A stretch of DNA of 64,000 bases, from contig NZ_LOPU01000040.1 in assembly GCF_001469955.1 (NCBI RefSeq), positions 62,001 to 126,000 on the forward strand, read 5' to 3'. Shown here one piece after another: positions 17,692-25,386 of this stretch. Position 1 is the stretch's first letter, and each line of letters starts with the position of its first letter. The notes below the pieces were generated by a model. The model was not told the DNA's origin, searched no databases, and worked only from the letters and a program-made list of their open reading frames with translations. The stretch is from Haloprofundus marisrubri. Its GTDB lineage: Archaea > Halobacteriota > Halobacteria > Halobacteriales > Haloferacaceae. The translations under genes were made by a program, and so were the position numbers.

Positions 17692-17834
17692 TGAATACAT
17701 ATAATGAACACAACTACTGAACCTAATTGCTGAATACATCCTTTGAACGTAGCTAACGAACCCACCACATGAACGCCGATACTGTACACACTCATTGAAT
17801 GAATCGAATGAATCCTGTCGATGAATGATGCGAG
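17692..17834 (+). repeat. 13-bp-phased TGAAC/T array, cluster C (11 units)
   Basis: Units start at 17692, 17705, 17718, 17731, 17744, 17757, 17770, 17783, 17796, 17809 and 17822, every one 13 bp after the last. Nine begin TGAAC or TGAAT, one is CGAAC and one TGTAC; a TGGAT at 17679 is in the same register. Only the first five bases are conserved. The spacing is not a multiple of three, so this is not coding periodicity. It occupies the gap between parA and the integrase and looks like a centromere (parS) or iteron array. Confidence 0.9.
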
Positions 17835-17889
17835 TGGCCCTGTTGGATGTGCTCAACTCAGTGCACGGATATTCTTCGTCGAACCTGTG

Positions 17890-19257
17890 TCACACGCCGG
17901 TAGTCTCGAACGCCTCAGCCAACTGTTCGCGCATGTACTCGCGTCGAAGGTGGCGTGCCCGGGCCTCAGAGAGATAGTTTTGGAGAACGACTTCGGCGCT
18001 CGAACTCCCCTGTTCGGCAGCGATTTCGTCGAGACTTCCGAGCACCACGTCCAGTGACGCGGAGTACGCGTCGTACCAGAACCGTCGCCCCATCTTCGGC
18101 GCAGGTGACACGCCGTCGATTTCGTCGGGCAACGCTGCGCGTTCGGCCAGGTCCGTGAACCGATTCCAGACCGTCCAGCGAGAGACGTGTCTGCGAGAAG
18201 CGTGCGGAGAGGGAAACAGATAGCCGTTCCAGTTTTCATCGTCGACCCCATCCGCGAGACGACGGTCGAGTTCTTCGTGGCCGTACAACATCGATACCTC
18301 CCCGGGACCGTTCTTTCGCTCTCGAAAGTCGATGTACGGGACGTCCTCGTCGGGAACGTCGAAGACAAACTGCTCGACGTGCAACCGAGCGACTTCGTTC
18401 GGCCGGAGTCCCCACGCACAGAGTGCGAGCACGAGCAAACGTTCTTCGTGGTCGTCGGCAGCGCGGTAGAGTGCGTTCACGTGTTCGCTCGACAGACACG
18501 GCGTATCCGCACGGTCTCCCTCCTCCGAACGAGACCAGTCGAACTCGTCGTTGAGTCCGTCGGCCGGGTTCACTTTCGCCCATTTTCGGCGGATGAGGTG
18601 CGCGTACCAGTTCGAGACGGCGAGGTGAATCCGACGCTTCGTCTGCGAGCTGTCGAGTTCGGCGTGGAGTCGGTCGAACGCCGCCCAACAAGCGTCTACT
18701 GCCTTGTACGCGGGAGTCTCACTCTCGCGGGCGATGGGAGTCACCAAGTCATCCGTCTCGTTTTCGGCGCTGTACGCCTCGACATACCGGTTCAATCGGT
18801 ACCGAAGCGTCTCGATGGACGACTCTGCGAGTCCTTTCCGTTTTCGGCGCGATGAGAGAAACGACTCGACAGCCTCGAGTGTTCGTTCGTCGTTCGTCGC
18901 CCATTCGTATCCAGTAGTCGCCGTTTCGAGACCCAAATCCTCGGTCCAGAACTGCGCGAACGTCTTGTCGTGATGTTCGCGGAGCGTGTACAACAACGGC
19001 CTGAGGTCGTGGTCTCGAAGCCACTGATGGGTAGGTCTCTCACCCCGGGGGTTTACGCCCTCCATCTCCAACAACGGGGCGACGACTCCCCAGTAGGCGT
19101 CGACGAGTTCATCGAGGTCTAGAAGCGTCCACGAGACGTCGTCGACTGCTTTCGGCTCGTGTTTCGGCGCGCTGAGTGCTTCATCCACGGCTGTGTACCT
19201 CTTTTGGACGCTGGCCGGTCGGATTTCGAGGTAGCAACCTCGCTGCGGTGACGTCAC
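17890..19257 (-). CDS. Tyrosine recombinase/integrase-like protein, atypical active site
   Basis: A GTG at 19257 (VTSPQRGCYLEI) is taken as start, giving 455 residues; the frame stays open upstream and the start is uncertain. The N-terminal part (about 100-240) is a helical SAM-like core-binding region. The C-terminal catalytic domain has the first Arg in CAWGLRPNEVARLH, a candidate Lys (RERKNG), a box II-like PKMGRRFW in which the usual His is Met, and the nucleophile candidate Tyr in LQNYLSEARA. The second conserved His/Trp site reads EQGSS. Such proteins are common beside haloarchaeal plasmid replication genes and may act in resolution or integration. Confidence 0.75.
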   Translation of the reverse strand: MTSPQRGCYLEIRPASVQKRYTAVDEALSAPKHEPKAVDDVSWTLLDLDELVDAYWGVVAPLLEMEGVNPRGERPTHQWLRDHDLRPLLYTLREHHDKTFAQFWTEDLGLETATTGYEWATNDERTLEAVESFLSSRRKRKGLAESSIETLRYRLNRYVEAYSAENETDDLVTPIARESETPAYKAVDACWAAFDRLHAELDSSQTKRRIHLAVSNWYAHLIRRKWAKVNPADGLNDEFDWSRSEEGDRADTPCLSSEHVNALYRAADDHEERLLVLALCAWGLRPNEVARLHVEQFVFDVPDEDVPYIDFRERKNGPGEVSMLYGHEELDRRLADGVDDENWNGYLFPSPHASRRHVSRWTVWNRFTDLAERAALPDEIDGVSPAPKMGRRFWYDAYSASLDVVLGSLDEIAAEQGSSSAEVVLQNYLSEARARHLRREYMREQLAEAFETTGV

Positions 19258-19552
19258 GTTCTGAGACGGGCATTTTCGGCTAATACGAGTATTCAGACAG
19301 TTAGCGTATATATTTTGGGTACCAACAGACCGTGAGAGTCTGTGTGAACACCAATTCAATCGCCATTGACCTCTATTTTGGTCATAAACTGCAAGATGAT
19401 ATACAAAAATAGGGGGCGTGTGACCATCACAACTTTGGAGGATAAGTTTTGGTGTGTGTCTCAATTCCTCTCTCAAAGAAGTGGTCTAAAAGGCGGTGTT
19501 GTACCGACAAAAACCCTCTATCATCCGGTTACCGTTCCATCGGATTCTAGAT
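19258..19552. other. AT-rich gap between integrase and arsC remnant
   Basis: The stretch is AT-rich, with a TATA-like TATATATTTTGGG near 19307-19319 that could serve the integrase on the minus strand if its start lies near 19257. I see no gene or clear repeat. Confidence 0.4.
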
Positions 19553-19993
19553 TTACTGTAAACCGGTCGTGTCGAGTTCGTCGAACAAGTCTGTGACTCG
19601 CTGTTCGATATTATCCCGGATCGTACGGACCTGAGCGAGACCTTAACCGTCTGAATCCTCCAGTGTCCAATCACAAACGTCGACGTCCTCAGCATCAACT
19701 TCGAGTGTCGAACAGCCCACCGTAGCGACGACATCACACGATTCGAGCTCATCGGTCGAGACTTCCCGTGAGGCTCAATCCGAGCGATCGATATCATGAT
19801 CCCGCATGACCGCCACGACTCCGTCGTGGACGCTGTCGGCGGGGCGAGTACCACCGATAATGATCTCAATACTGTCTTCGAGGCCACGACGGTCACGCTC
19901 GCCTTCGGCGGAGGCTGTCGACGTCTGACTGCGACCTGCGTTCTGTACACAGACGAATCCTGAGGTAACCGATGAATCGTCTCGCCTGGACAA
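19553..19993 (-). pseudogene. arsC: Arsenate reductase ArsC (LMW-PTP type), broken by two stop codons
   Basis: The frame begins near 19993 and contains the low-molecular-weight phosphatase loop FVCVQNAGRSQ (the C-x5-R site). It continues through GLEDSIEIIIGGTRPAD, DELESCDVVATVGCSTLEVDAEDVDVCDW and RDNIEQRVTDLFDELD. It is interrupted in frame by TGA at 19775-19777 and TAA at 19643-19645, with no frameshift between. An intact ArsC would reduce arsenate to arsenite for the ArsA/ArsD system next door. It lies downstream of arsR on the same strand. The two nonsense codons make it almost certainly inactive unless these are sequencing errors. Confidence 0.85.
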
Positions 19994-20071
19994 TCGGTTC
20001 GTTGCTACGACTTGAGAACTTGTGTGTGAAATATATGCGTCTCAATAGCCCGAAGCGGGGACTACGAGTAC

Positions 20072-20470
20072 TTATGGGACGATGGATCGAGAGCCGTCGA
20101 GCGCGACCAGTATTGCAGTGGCTCGGTTCGTTGCTTTGTATTTGCGCCACTTCCCGTCTTTTCGTCGTGTGAGGAGTCCGACCTCAGTGAGCTGGGAGAG
20201 TGCGTGGCTAATCGCACTGTCACTCACATCAAGTAGTGGAGCGAACTCACAGACACACAGTTCTTCATCGGCAGTATGGAGGATTCGGACGATCTTGTAG
20301 CGTGTCTCGTTGGATAGCGCGGACAGCAAGTCGACATCCGCTTCGAGATCAGGGCCGCCGACGGCTGCATCCAACTCTTCGAGTTCTTCGAGGCGTTCCT
20401 GAAGCGCATCGCTCGTACAACTCCCCCGTTCGTCGCTCAGATACCGTTGGAGTCGGTCGCTCGCTGACAT
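20072..20470 (-). CDS. arsR: ArsR-family metalloregulator
   Basis: The 132-residue protein has an N-terminal extension and a winged helix (about 44-115). The metal-sensing motif ELCVCEF supplies Cys72 and Cys74 on the recognition-helix side, as in ArsR As(III) sensors. SDSAISHALSQLTEVGLL forms the DNA-binding helix-turn-helix. When arsenite binds, repression is relieved. It is divergent from arsD-arsA, with a palindromic operator candidate at 20478-20487 between its TATA-like element and start. The C-terminal wing lies in KDGKWRKYKATN. Confidence 0.92.
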   Translation of the reverse strand: MSASDRLQRYLSDERGSCTSDALQERLEELEELDAAVGGPDLEADVDLLSALSNETRYKIVRILHTADEELCVCEFAPLLDVSDSAISHALSQLTEVGLLTRRKDGKWRKYKATNRATAILVALDGSRSIVP

Positions 20471-20477
20471 ACAGCCA

Positions 20478-20487
20478 ATTGATCAAT
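20478..20487. promoter_or_regulatory. Candidate ArsR operator (palindrome ATTGATCAAT)
   Basis: A perfect 10-bp palindrome lies 8 bp before the arsR start codon. On the minus strand it falls just downstream of a TATA-like TTAATTTAT (about 20491-20499). A repressor bound here would block the arsR transcript, which would be leaderless. Position and symmetry are observed; binding by ArsR is inferred. Confidence 0.5.
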
Positions 20488-20752
20488 GGATAAATTAACT
20501 CTTTTGCAGTCATCGCTGACCCTACAGCAAAACGATTTAGTATTTACTAATCTGATTTGGCCCTAATTGTCTACAATCTACAGTGAGAGAAGCCATAGTC
20601 GACGCAGCCATCGAGGTGAGACCGGCGACATCGAGTAGTAGAGTACATGAATATCTGCGACTGGATGGGCCAAATCGCCTGTAAAATGCTCTAGTACCAC
20701 TTATCAGGATAGAACCAAGCAACTTGACTGCACCCCGACGGAACTAATCCGG

Positions 20753-20778
20753 TCGATATTCGATTTAGAGAATATCGA
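20753..20778. promoter_or_regulatory. 26-bp inverted repeat upstream of arsD
   Basis: Arms TCGATATTC (20753-20761) and GAATATCGA (20770-20778) are perfectly complementary around an 8-bp AT-rich spacer. The repeat lies 117 bp before the arsD start. It differs from the palindrome at arsR, so it may bind another regulator. It could also be a structural element. Confidence 0.5.
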
Positions 20779-20894
20779 AACGTTTAGTAGGCAGTTCATG
20801 TTTTGCTCAAATGAGTACGGAACAAGACGACTCTCAATCACGGTCGACGGTTCCGACCAGCTGAGACTCGTTTGACAACCGATCCAACAAACCC

Positions 20895-21221
20895 ATGACT
20901 CGAATCCAACTCTACGAAGAAGCTATGTGTTGTTCCACAGGTGTCTGTGGACCGAACCCCGACGACGAACTCGTCGAACTGAGTGCCGCACTCGACCAAC
21001 TCGAAGACGAATTCGAGGGCGCCGAGATTTCGCGTGCAAATATGCAACACAACATCGACGAGTTCCTCAACACCGAGGAGATCTACGATCTCGTCGAAGC
21101 AAACGGCCCCGAAATCCTCCCGATCACGACCGTCGACGGAGATATCGTCGCCAAAGAGGAGTATCTCTCCTACGACGAGCTGGCAGCCGAACTGCGCGGC
21201 AACCAACCTCAGGAGGCCTAA
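20895..21221 (+). CDS. arsD: Arsenic metallochaperone ArsD
   Basis: The 108-residue protein contains the vicinal cysteine pair and third cysteine of ArsD (MCCSTGVCG, Cys12, Cys13 and Cys18), which carry As(III) to the ArsA ATPase. The rest has the thioredoxin-like fold of the family (EDEFEGAEISRANMQ, PEILPITTVDGDIVA). It lies 3 bp upstream of arsA in the same operon. Length and cysteines are normal, so it should be functional. Confidence 0.93.
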   Translation: MTRIQLYEEAMCCSTGVCGPNPDDELVELSAALDQLEDEFEGAEISRANMQHNIDEFLNTEEIYDLVEANGPEILPITTVDGDIVAKEEYLSYDELAAELRGNQPQEA

Positions 21222-21224
21222 TTA

Positions 21225-23162
21225 ATGGCAACAACGCAAACGACAACTGATGCCCGAGAGATCGTCGAACCGAGCAGCGAAGACACTGAGTTCGTCTTTT
21301 TCAGCGGGAAAGGCGGCGTCGGAAAGAGTACCGTCAGCTGTGCGACCGCGACGTGGCTCGCCGACAACGATTACAACACCCTGCTGGTGACGACCGACCC
21401 CGCACCGAACCTCTCGGACATCTTCGGCGAGGAGATCGGCCACGAAGTCACCGCGATCGACGACATCGACAACCTCTCGGCCATCGAAATCGACCCCGAC
21501 GAGGCCGCCGAGGAGTACCGCCAGGAGACCATCGAACCGATGCGCGAGTTGCTCGATGACGAGCAGATTCAGGCCGTCGAAGAACAGCTCAACAGCCCGT
21601 GTGTCGAGGAGATCGCGGCCTTCGACAACTTCGTCGACTTCATGGACAGTCCCGAATACGATGTGGTCGTCTTCGATACCGCACCCACGGGCCACACCAT
21701 CCGGCTGATGGAACTCCCCTCCGACTGGAACGCCGAACTCGAAAAGGGTGGCTCTACCTGTATCGGCCCTGCCGCCTCGATGGAAGAGCGCAAGAAGGAC
21801 TACGAACGCGCCATCGACACGCTCCAGGACAGCGAGAAAACCTCGTTTGCCTTCGTCGGCAAGCCAGAGGACTCCTCGGTCGATGAGATCCAGCGAAGTG
21901 CATCGGACCTCGGCGAACTCGGCGTCAAGTCACAGCTGTTGATCATCAACGGCTACCTACCCGAATCGGTCTGTGAGGACCCCTTCTTCGAGGGGAAACG
22001 CGAGGACGAACAGGCGGTCATCGAGCGCGCTAAATCCGAACTTGATGCCGACGCGATGGCAACCTATCCGCTCCAACCCGGCGAGATCGCCGGTCTCGAC
22101 CTCTTGGCAGATGTCGGTGGCGTCCTCTACGACGGTGACGACGCGACCGTCGACGTCGGCTCGGCAACCAACGTTGAAGAAGAAGAGTCGGTCGACTTCG
22201 ACTCGCTGGCCGATCCTGATGCCATCGCTGAGAAACTCCAGTCGGTCGACGGCGAAACGCGTTATCTTTTCTTCACCGGGAAGGGCGGCGTCGGCAAGAG
22301 CACTATCGCCGCGACGTCAGCAACCAAACTCGCCGAAGCGGGGTACGAGACGCTTGTCGTGACGACCGACCCCGCGGCCCATCTCGAAGACATCTTCGGC
22401 GAGCCCGTCGGCCACGAACCGACCTCGGTGAGCCAGGTCAATCTCGATGCAGCCCGCATCGACCAGGAGAAGGCCCTCGAAGAGTACCGTCAGCAGGTCC
22501 TCGATCACGTCACTGAGATGTACGAGAACAAGGAAGACTCCGAGATTGATGTCGACGCGGCCATCGCCAGCGTTGAGGAAGAATTGGAGTCGCCGTGTGC
22601 CGAGGAGATGGCAGCCCTCGAAAAGTTCGTAGCCTACTTCGAGGAGGACGGCTACGATATCGTCGTCTTTGATACTGCGCCGACCGGTCACACCCTGCGA
22701 CTGCTCGAACTCCCATCCGATTGGAAGGGGTTCATGGATCTCGGCTCGCTGACGAAGGGTGCGGCTCCCGCGAAGGGCGACCAGTACGATAACGTCATCG
22801 AGATAATGCAGAATCCCGACAAAAGCTCGTTCGCCTTCGTCATGTACCCCGAATACACGCCGATGATGGAAGCTCACCGGGCGGCCGAGGACCTGAAAGA
22901 TCAGGTCGGCATCGAGACCGCCTTCGTCGTCGCCAACTATCTCCTACCCGAGGAGTACGGTGACAACGCCTTCTTCGCCAACCGTCGGGCCCAACAACAG
23001 CAGTATCTCGGCGAGATCAAGGACCGCTTCGAGACGCCGATGATGCTCGCGCCGCTCCGACAGGACGAGCCAATCGGTCTCAACGAACTCAGCGCGTTCG
23101 GCGACGAGGTGACCGGACTGGGTGCACTCGACGAGCAGGTCACAGAGGTGCCACAACAATGA
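21225..23162 (+). CDS. arsA: Arsenite-activated ATPase ArsA (tandem, two-domain)
   Basis: The 645-residue protein is a duplication of two ArsA ATPase halves. Walker A sites are FSGKGGVGKST (about 26-36) and FTGKGGVGKST (about 347-357); each half has the TDPA and DTAPTGHT switch segments. As(III)-binding cysteines are seen at Cys126 (SPCVEE), Cys179 (STCIGP) and Cys458 (SPCAEE). ArsA receives arsenite from ArsD and energises an efflux pump. No ArsB/Acr3 permease gene is seen beside it, which is notable. The stop overlaps the start of the next gene by 4 bp. Confidence 0.95.
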   Translation: MATTQTTTDAREIVEPSSEDTEFVFFSGKGGVGKSTVSCATATWLADNDYNTLLVTTDPAPNLSDIFGEEIGHEVTAIDDIDNLSAIEIDPDEAAEEYRQETIEPMRELLDDEQIQAVEEQLNSPCVEEIAAFDNFVDFMDSPEYDVVVFDTAPTGHTIRLMELPSDWNAELEKGGSTCIGPAASMEERKKDYERAIDTLQDSEKTSFAFVGKPEDSSVDEIQRSASDLGELGVKSQLLIINGYLPESVCEDPFFEGKREDEQAVIERAKSELDADAMATYPLQPGEIAGLDLLADVGGVLYDGDDATVDVGSATNVEEEESVDFDSLADPDAIAEKLQSVDGETRYLFFTGKGGVGKSTIAATSATKLAEAGYETLVVTTDPAAHLEDIFGEPVGHEPTSVSQVNLDAARIDQEKALEEYRQQVLDHVTEMYENKEDSEIDVDAAIASVEEELESPCAEEMAALEKFVAYFEEDGYDIVVFDTAPTGHTLRLLELPSDWKGFMDLGSLTKGAAPAKGDQYDNVIEIMQNPDKSSFAFVMYPEYTPMMEAHRAAEDLKDQVGIETAFVVANYLLPEEYGDNAFFANRRAQQQQYLGEIKDRFETPMMLAPLRQDEPIGLNELSAFGDEVTGLGALDEQVTEVPQQ

Positions 23163-23533
23163 ACGACTCCGAATCCGTCCAGAACGCAGAGGACGCCGTC
23201 GAAGAGAAACTTCAAACCTTCATCGATGCCGTTGCGGACAGCGAGACTTATCAACAGTTCATTGAGGCCAACACGCAGCTCGAAAGCGACCCCGAAGCGA
23301 TGGAGCTGCTCGATGAGTACCGACAGAAGCAGCGACAGATGCAACAGAACTTCGATCAAGAACTCATGGCTGAGCTCCAAGAGATCCAGACAGAACTCTC
23401 GGAAAACGAGACGATTAAGCAGCACAGGGAAGCCCAGTCGGCACTAGTCGAGTTGCTCCAGAAGACCAACGACGTAATCAGCGAGCCGATCGGTATGGAG
23501 TTCGCTCAGTCGACGGGAGGTGGGTGCTGTTGA
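23159..23533 (+). CDS. YlbF/YmcA-family protein with C-terminal Cys pair, ars operon member
   Basis: This 124-residue acidic helical protein resembles the YlbF/YmcA family: helices at SETYQQFIEANTQLE, DPEAMELLDEYRQKQRQMQQ and ENETIKQHREAQSALVELLQ, then ISEPIGMEF. Unlike ordinary YlbF proteins it ends in GGGCC, a vicinal cysteine pair that could hold As(III). It overlaps arsA by 4 bp and the next small gene by about 10 bp, so it is firmly in the arsenic operon. A metal-delivery or sensing role is inferred from the tail and context only. Confidence 0.75.
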   Translation: MNDSESVQNAEDAVEEKLQTFIDAVADSETYQQFIEANTQLESDPEAMELLDEYRQKQRQMQQNFDQELMAELQEIQTELSENETIKQHREAQSALVELLQKTNDVISEPIGMEFAQSTGGGCC

Positions 23534-23712
23534 ACACCGATGACCAAGAGGTATTGGCGGCCGCCGAGGAACTCGGCGAGGAGCTTCGAAACGCCCAACA
23601 GAAATCAAGCCAGCTCGAATTTAACTCATTGCTGCTGCGCTGCAACGATGCGATCACCGAGGAGATCGGCGTCGACTATGGCGATGCTTGCGATACTGAC
23701 GATTGCTGTTAG
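23524..23712 (+). CDS. Short YlbF-like protein with Cys-rich tail, ars operon member
   Basis: The 62-residue frame begins at GTG 23524 (TTG 23530 is an alternative giving 60 residues) and overlaps the preceding stop. Its sequence (AAAEELGEELRNAQQ, LEFNSLLLRCNDAITEEIGVDYG) aligns with the C-terminal half of the upstream YlbF-like protein. It likewise ends in cysteines (CDTDDCC). It looks like a shortened paralogue. Two neighbouring small proteins sharing a Cys tail beside ArsA suggest a joint role in arsenite handling, but no function is established. Confidence 0.65.
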   Translation: MLLNTDDQEVLAAAEELGEELRNAQQKSSQLEFNSLLLRCNDAITEEIGVDYGDACDTDDCC

Positions 23713-23777
23713 TCGACAATTTCTACCCTGATTTCGACGCAACCCTCAATCTACAACATTAGCACAAGGCGATTGAG

Positions 23778-23990
23778 ATGCCGGACTTGCTGGACCCGTT
23801 TTCAGATCGGGCCCGTCGGATGACCGATGCCTACAGTGCGGATATCGAAATTACCGAACGGTTGAAAGCAGGTGGCTCTGTCCCGTCGAGTATCGCAGAG
23901 AGTGCAGTTCGAGCTGAACCACTTGATGATGAGTCTCCTGAGCGGCATCCTGCTCCGTATTCGTTTTTGCGGATGGTCCGACTCCTTATC
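23778..23990 (+). pseudogene. Possible transposase N-terminal fragment
   Basis: An open frame reads MPDLLDPFSDRARRMTDAYS and SPERHPAPYSFLRMVRLLIYRE, then loses sense near 23990. The segment around RMVRLLIYRE resembles the N-terminal region of haloarchaeal IS transposases. It abuts an opposite-strand transposase fragment. It could be only a chance frame. Confidence 0.35.
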
Positions 23991-24240
23991 TACCGAGAAA
24001 CTGCACCGCGTGCGAGCCTTGCTCGACGTGAACAGATACCGATTCAACGGCAACCTCCTGTCCATTTTCGTTCATCGTCTGGATAGCCTCTCGCCCGTCA
24101 CCGTGGATACGTTTCGGGATCAGATAGTTTACGTCGAGGTTCGAGAGCGTCTGGTACATCGATTTTCGAGTCAAACTTTCGGGCTTCCAGTGCCGATAGC
24201 TGGCTCGGTCAGTCACAGATTCCGGTTCCATCGACAGAAT
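23991..24240 (-). pseudogene. Transposase remnant (ISH-type DDE), internal fragment
   Basis: Reading on the minus strand, the frame contains YLIPKRIHGDGREAIQT and NENGQEVAVESVSVHVEQG followed by a stop. This resembles the middle of DDE transposases of haloarchaeal ISH elements (a YLIP..., then EVAVE segment). Both ends are lost and the upstream part is degenerate. Family is inferred from memory of the motif. Confidence 0.5.
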
Positions 24241-24242
24241 GC

Positions 24243-25285
24243 TTTTGGCCGCGCTCAGCGAAATTCTCCCATGACTACGACCGCGCCAGCACCGTCGAAA
24301 CACTCTCGACTCGGACCGACGACCAGGGACTCGCTTCGGACCCCTTCGTGACTGCGATTCGGACCCGCGAGCTGCAGGTCATCGAAGACGTCGCCACCGA
24401 CGCACGAGCCAGTCCGTGGCGGGAATTCGCGCTGAGACACGGGGCGCGCTCGTGTTTCAGCATTCCTCTCACCTACGAAGAGTCCGTCTACGGTGTACTC
24501 GTGGTTATGGGACGACGCCAGCCCAGCAACACGGTGATCTGGACGTGCTCGCGGAACTCGGCCGGACGATCGCCCACGCGATTCACGCCGCCGAACGCAG
24601 CGTGACCAACCGGATGGACAGCGTGACCGAACTCACACTTCGAACGACGGCGATGACGTCGCCGCTGCGTCGCCTCGCCCAAGCCACGGGTGCTGAAATC
24701 GCGTTCGAAGGGCTGGTGCCAGGCTCGGACGACACGCCAACGGTGTTCTTCACCACGACGGGGACCACGCCCGAGGCCCTGATGGCTGCCAGTGAGGACG
24801 TCCTCGCGGTCCGGGAACTGGTCTACCTCGCCGACCGCGAAGAGAGAGGCCTGTTCAAGGCCCACCTCACCGATCCGATTCTGGCGTCGTACCTGCTCGA
24901 ACACGACGCAAGAGTACGCTCGCTCACGATCGGTGCGGCGGCCGCGACTATCGTCGTCGACCTCCCGTCGGCCGCCGATGTCCGCGAGGTTATCGAGGAC
25001 ATCGAGCAGACCGTGCCCGATATCGAACTCCTGTCGCGCCGAACGCGGACGCAGTCCCCCGAGAAGGGTGTGGTGTCCCAGACCGCGGTGCTGGATCGAC
25101 TCACGCCACGCCAGCAAGAGGTTCTCCAGTTGGCCTACCGGAGCGGCTACTTCGAATCACCCCGCGTTCAGACGGGCAAAGACCTCGCCGATGCCCTCGG
25201 CATCTCGCCGTCTACGTTCACGAATCACATCCGTGGCGCGGAACGCGGCCTCCTGAACGTGGTGTTCGATAACGGACAACGATGA
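24243..25285 (+). pseudogene. Bat-type regulator (GAF + HTH_10), frameshifted and N-terminally truncated
   Basis: From about 24243 the frame reads SHDYDRASTVETLST and then a GAF segment (ASPWREFALRHGARSCFSIP, EESVYGVLVV). At about 24505-24510 one base is missing. In the next frame the protein continues YGTTPAQQHGDLDVLAELG and on to a bacterio-opsin-activator-like region and C-terminal HTH_10 (TPRQQEVLQLAYRSGYFESP, DLADALGISPSTFTNHIRGA). Inserting one T before TATGGGACG restores a single frame. The usual PAS/receiver part is absent, cut at the transposase debris. The HTH half (24416-25285) remains open and might still be translated. Confidence 0.8.
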
Positions 25286-25386
25286 CGATGGTACGTGGGC
25301 CGAATGCTAGATAATTCGGTCTGGCACTGCTGCGAGACGAACATTTTCTTAACAGGCCTTTCGTCCGGACACTGTCTACGGAGCCC

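Larger units (their letters stand above)
20471..20894. other. Divergent ars promoter region
   Basis: The 424-bp gap between arsR and arsD holds the ATTGATCAAT palindrome near arsR and a 26-bp inverted repeat at 20753-20778. It also holds a short open frame from the ATG at 20812 (MSTEQDDSQSRSTVPTS, 17 codons) that may be a leftover start of a lost gene. The middle (20580-20740) is AT-rich and could be a decayed mobile element; I cannot identify it. Confidence 0.5.

Noticed and set aside
17692-17834. CRISPR array
   Set aside because: The repeats are only five bases in a 13-bp step, far below CRISPR repeat and spacer sizes, and no cas gene is nearby.
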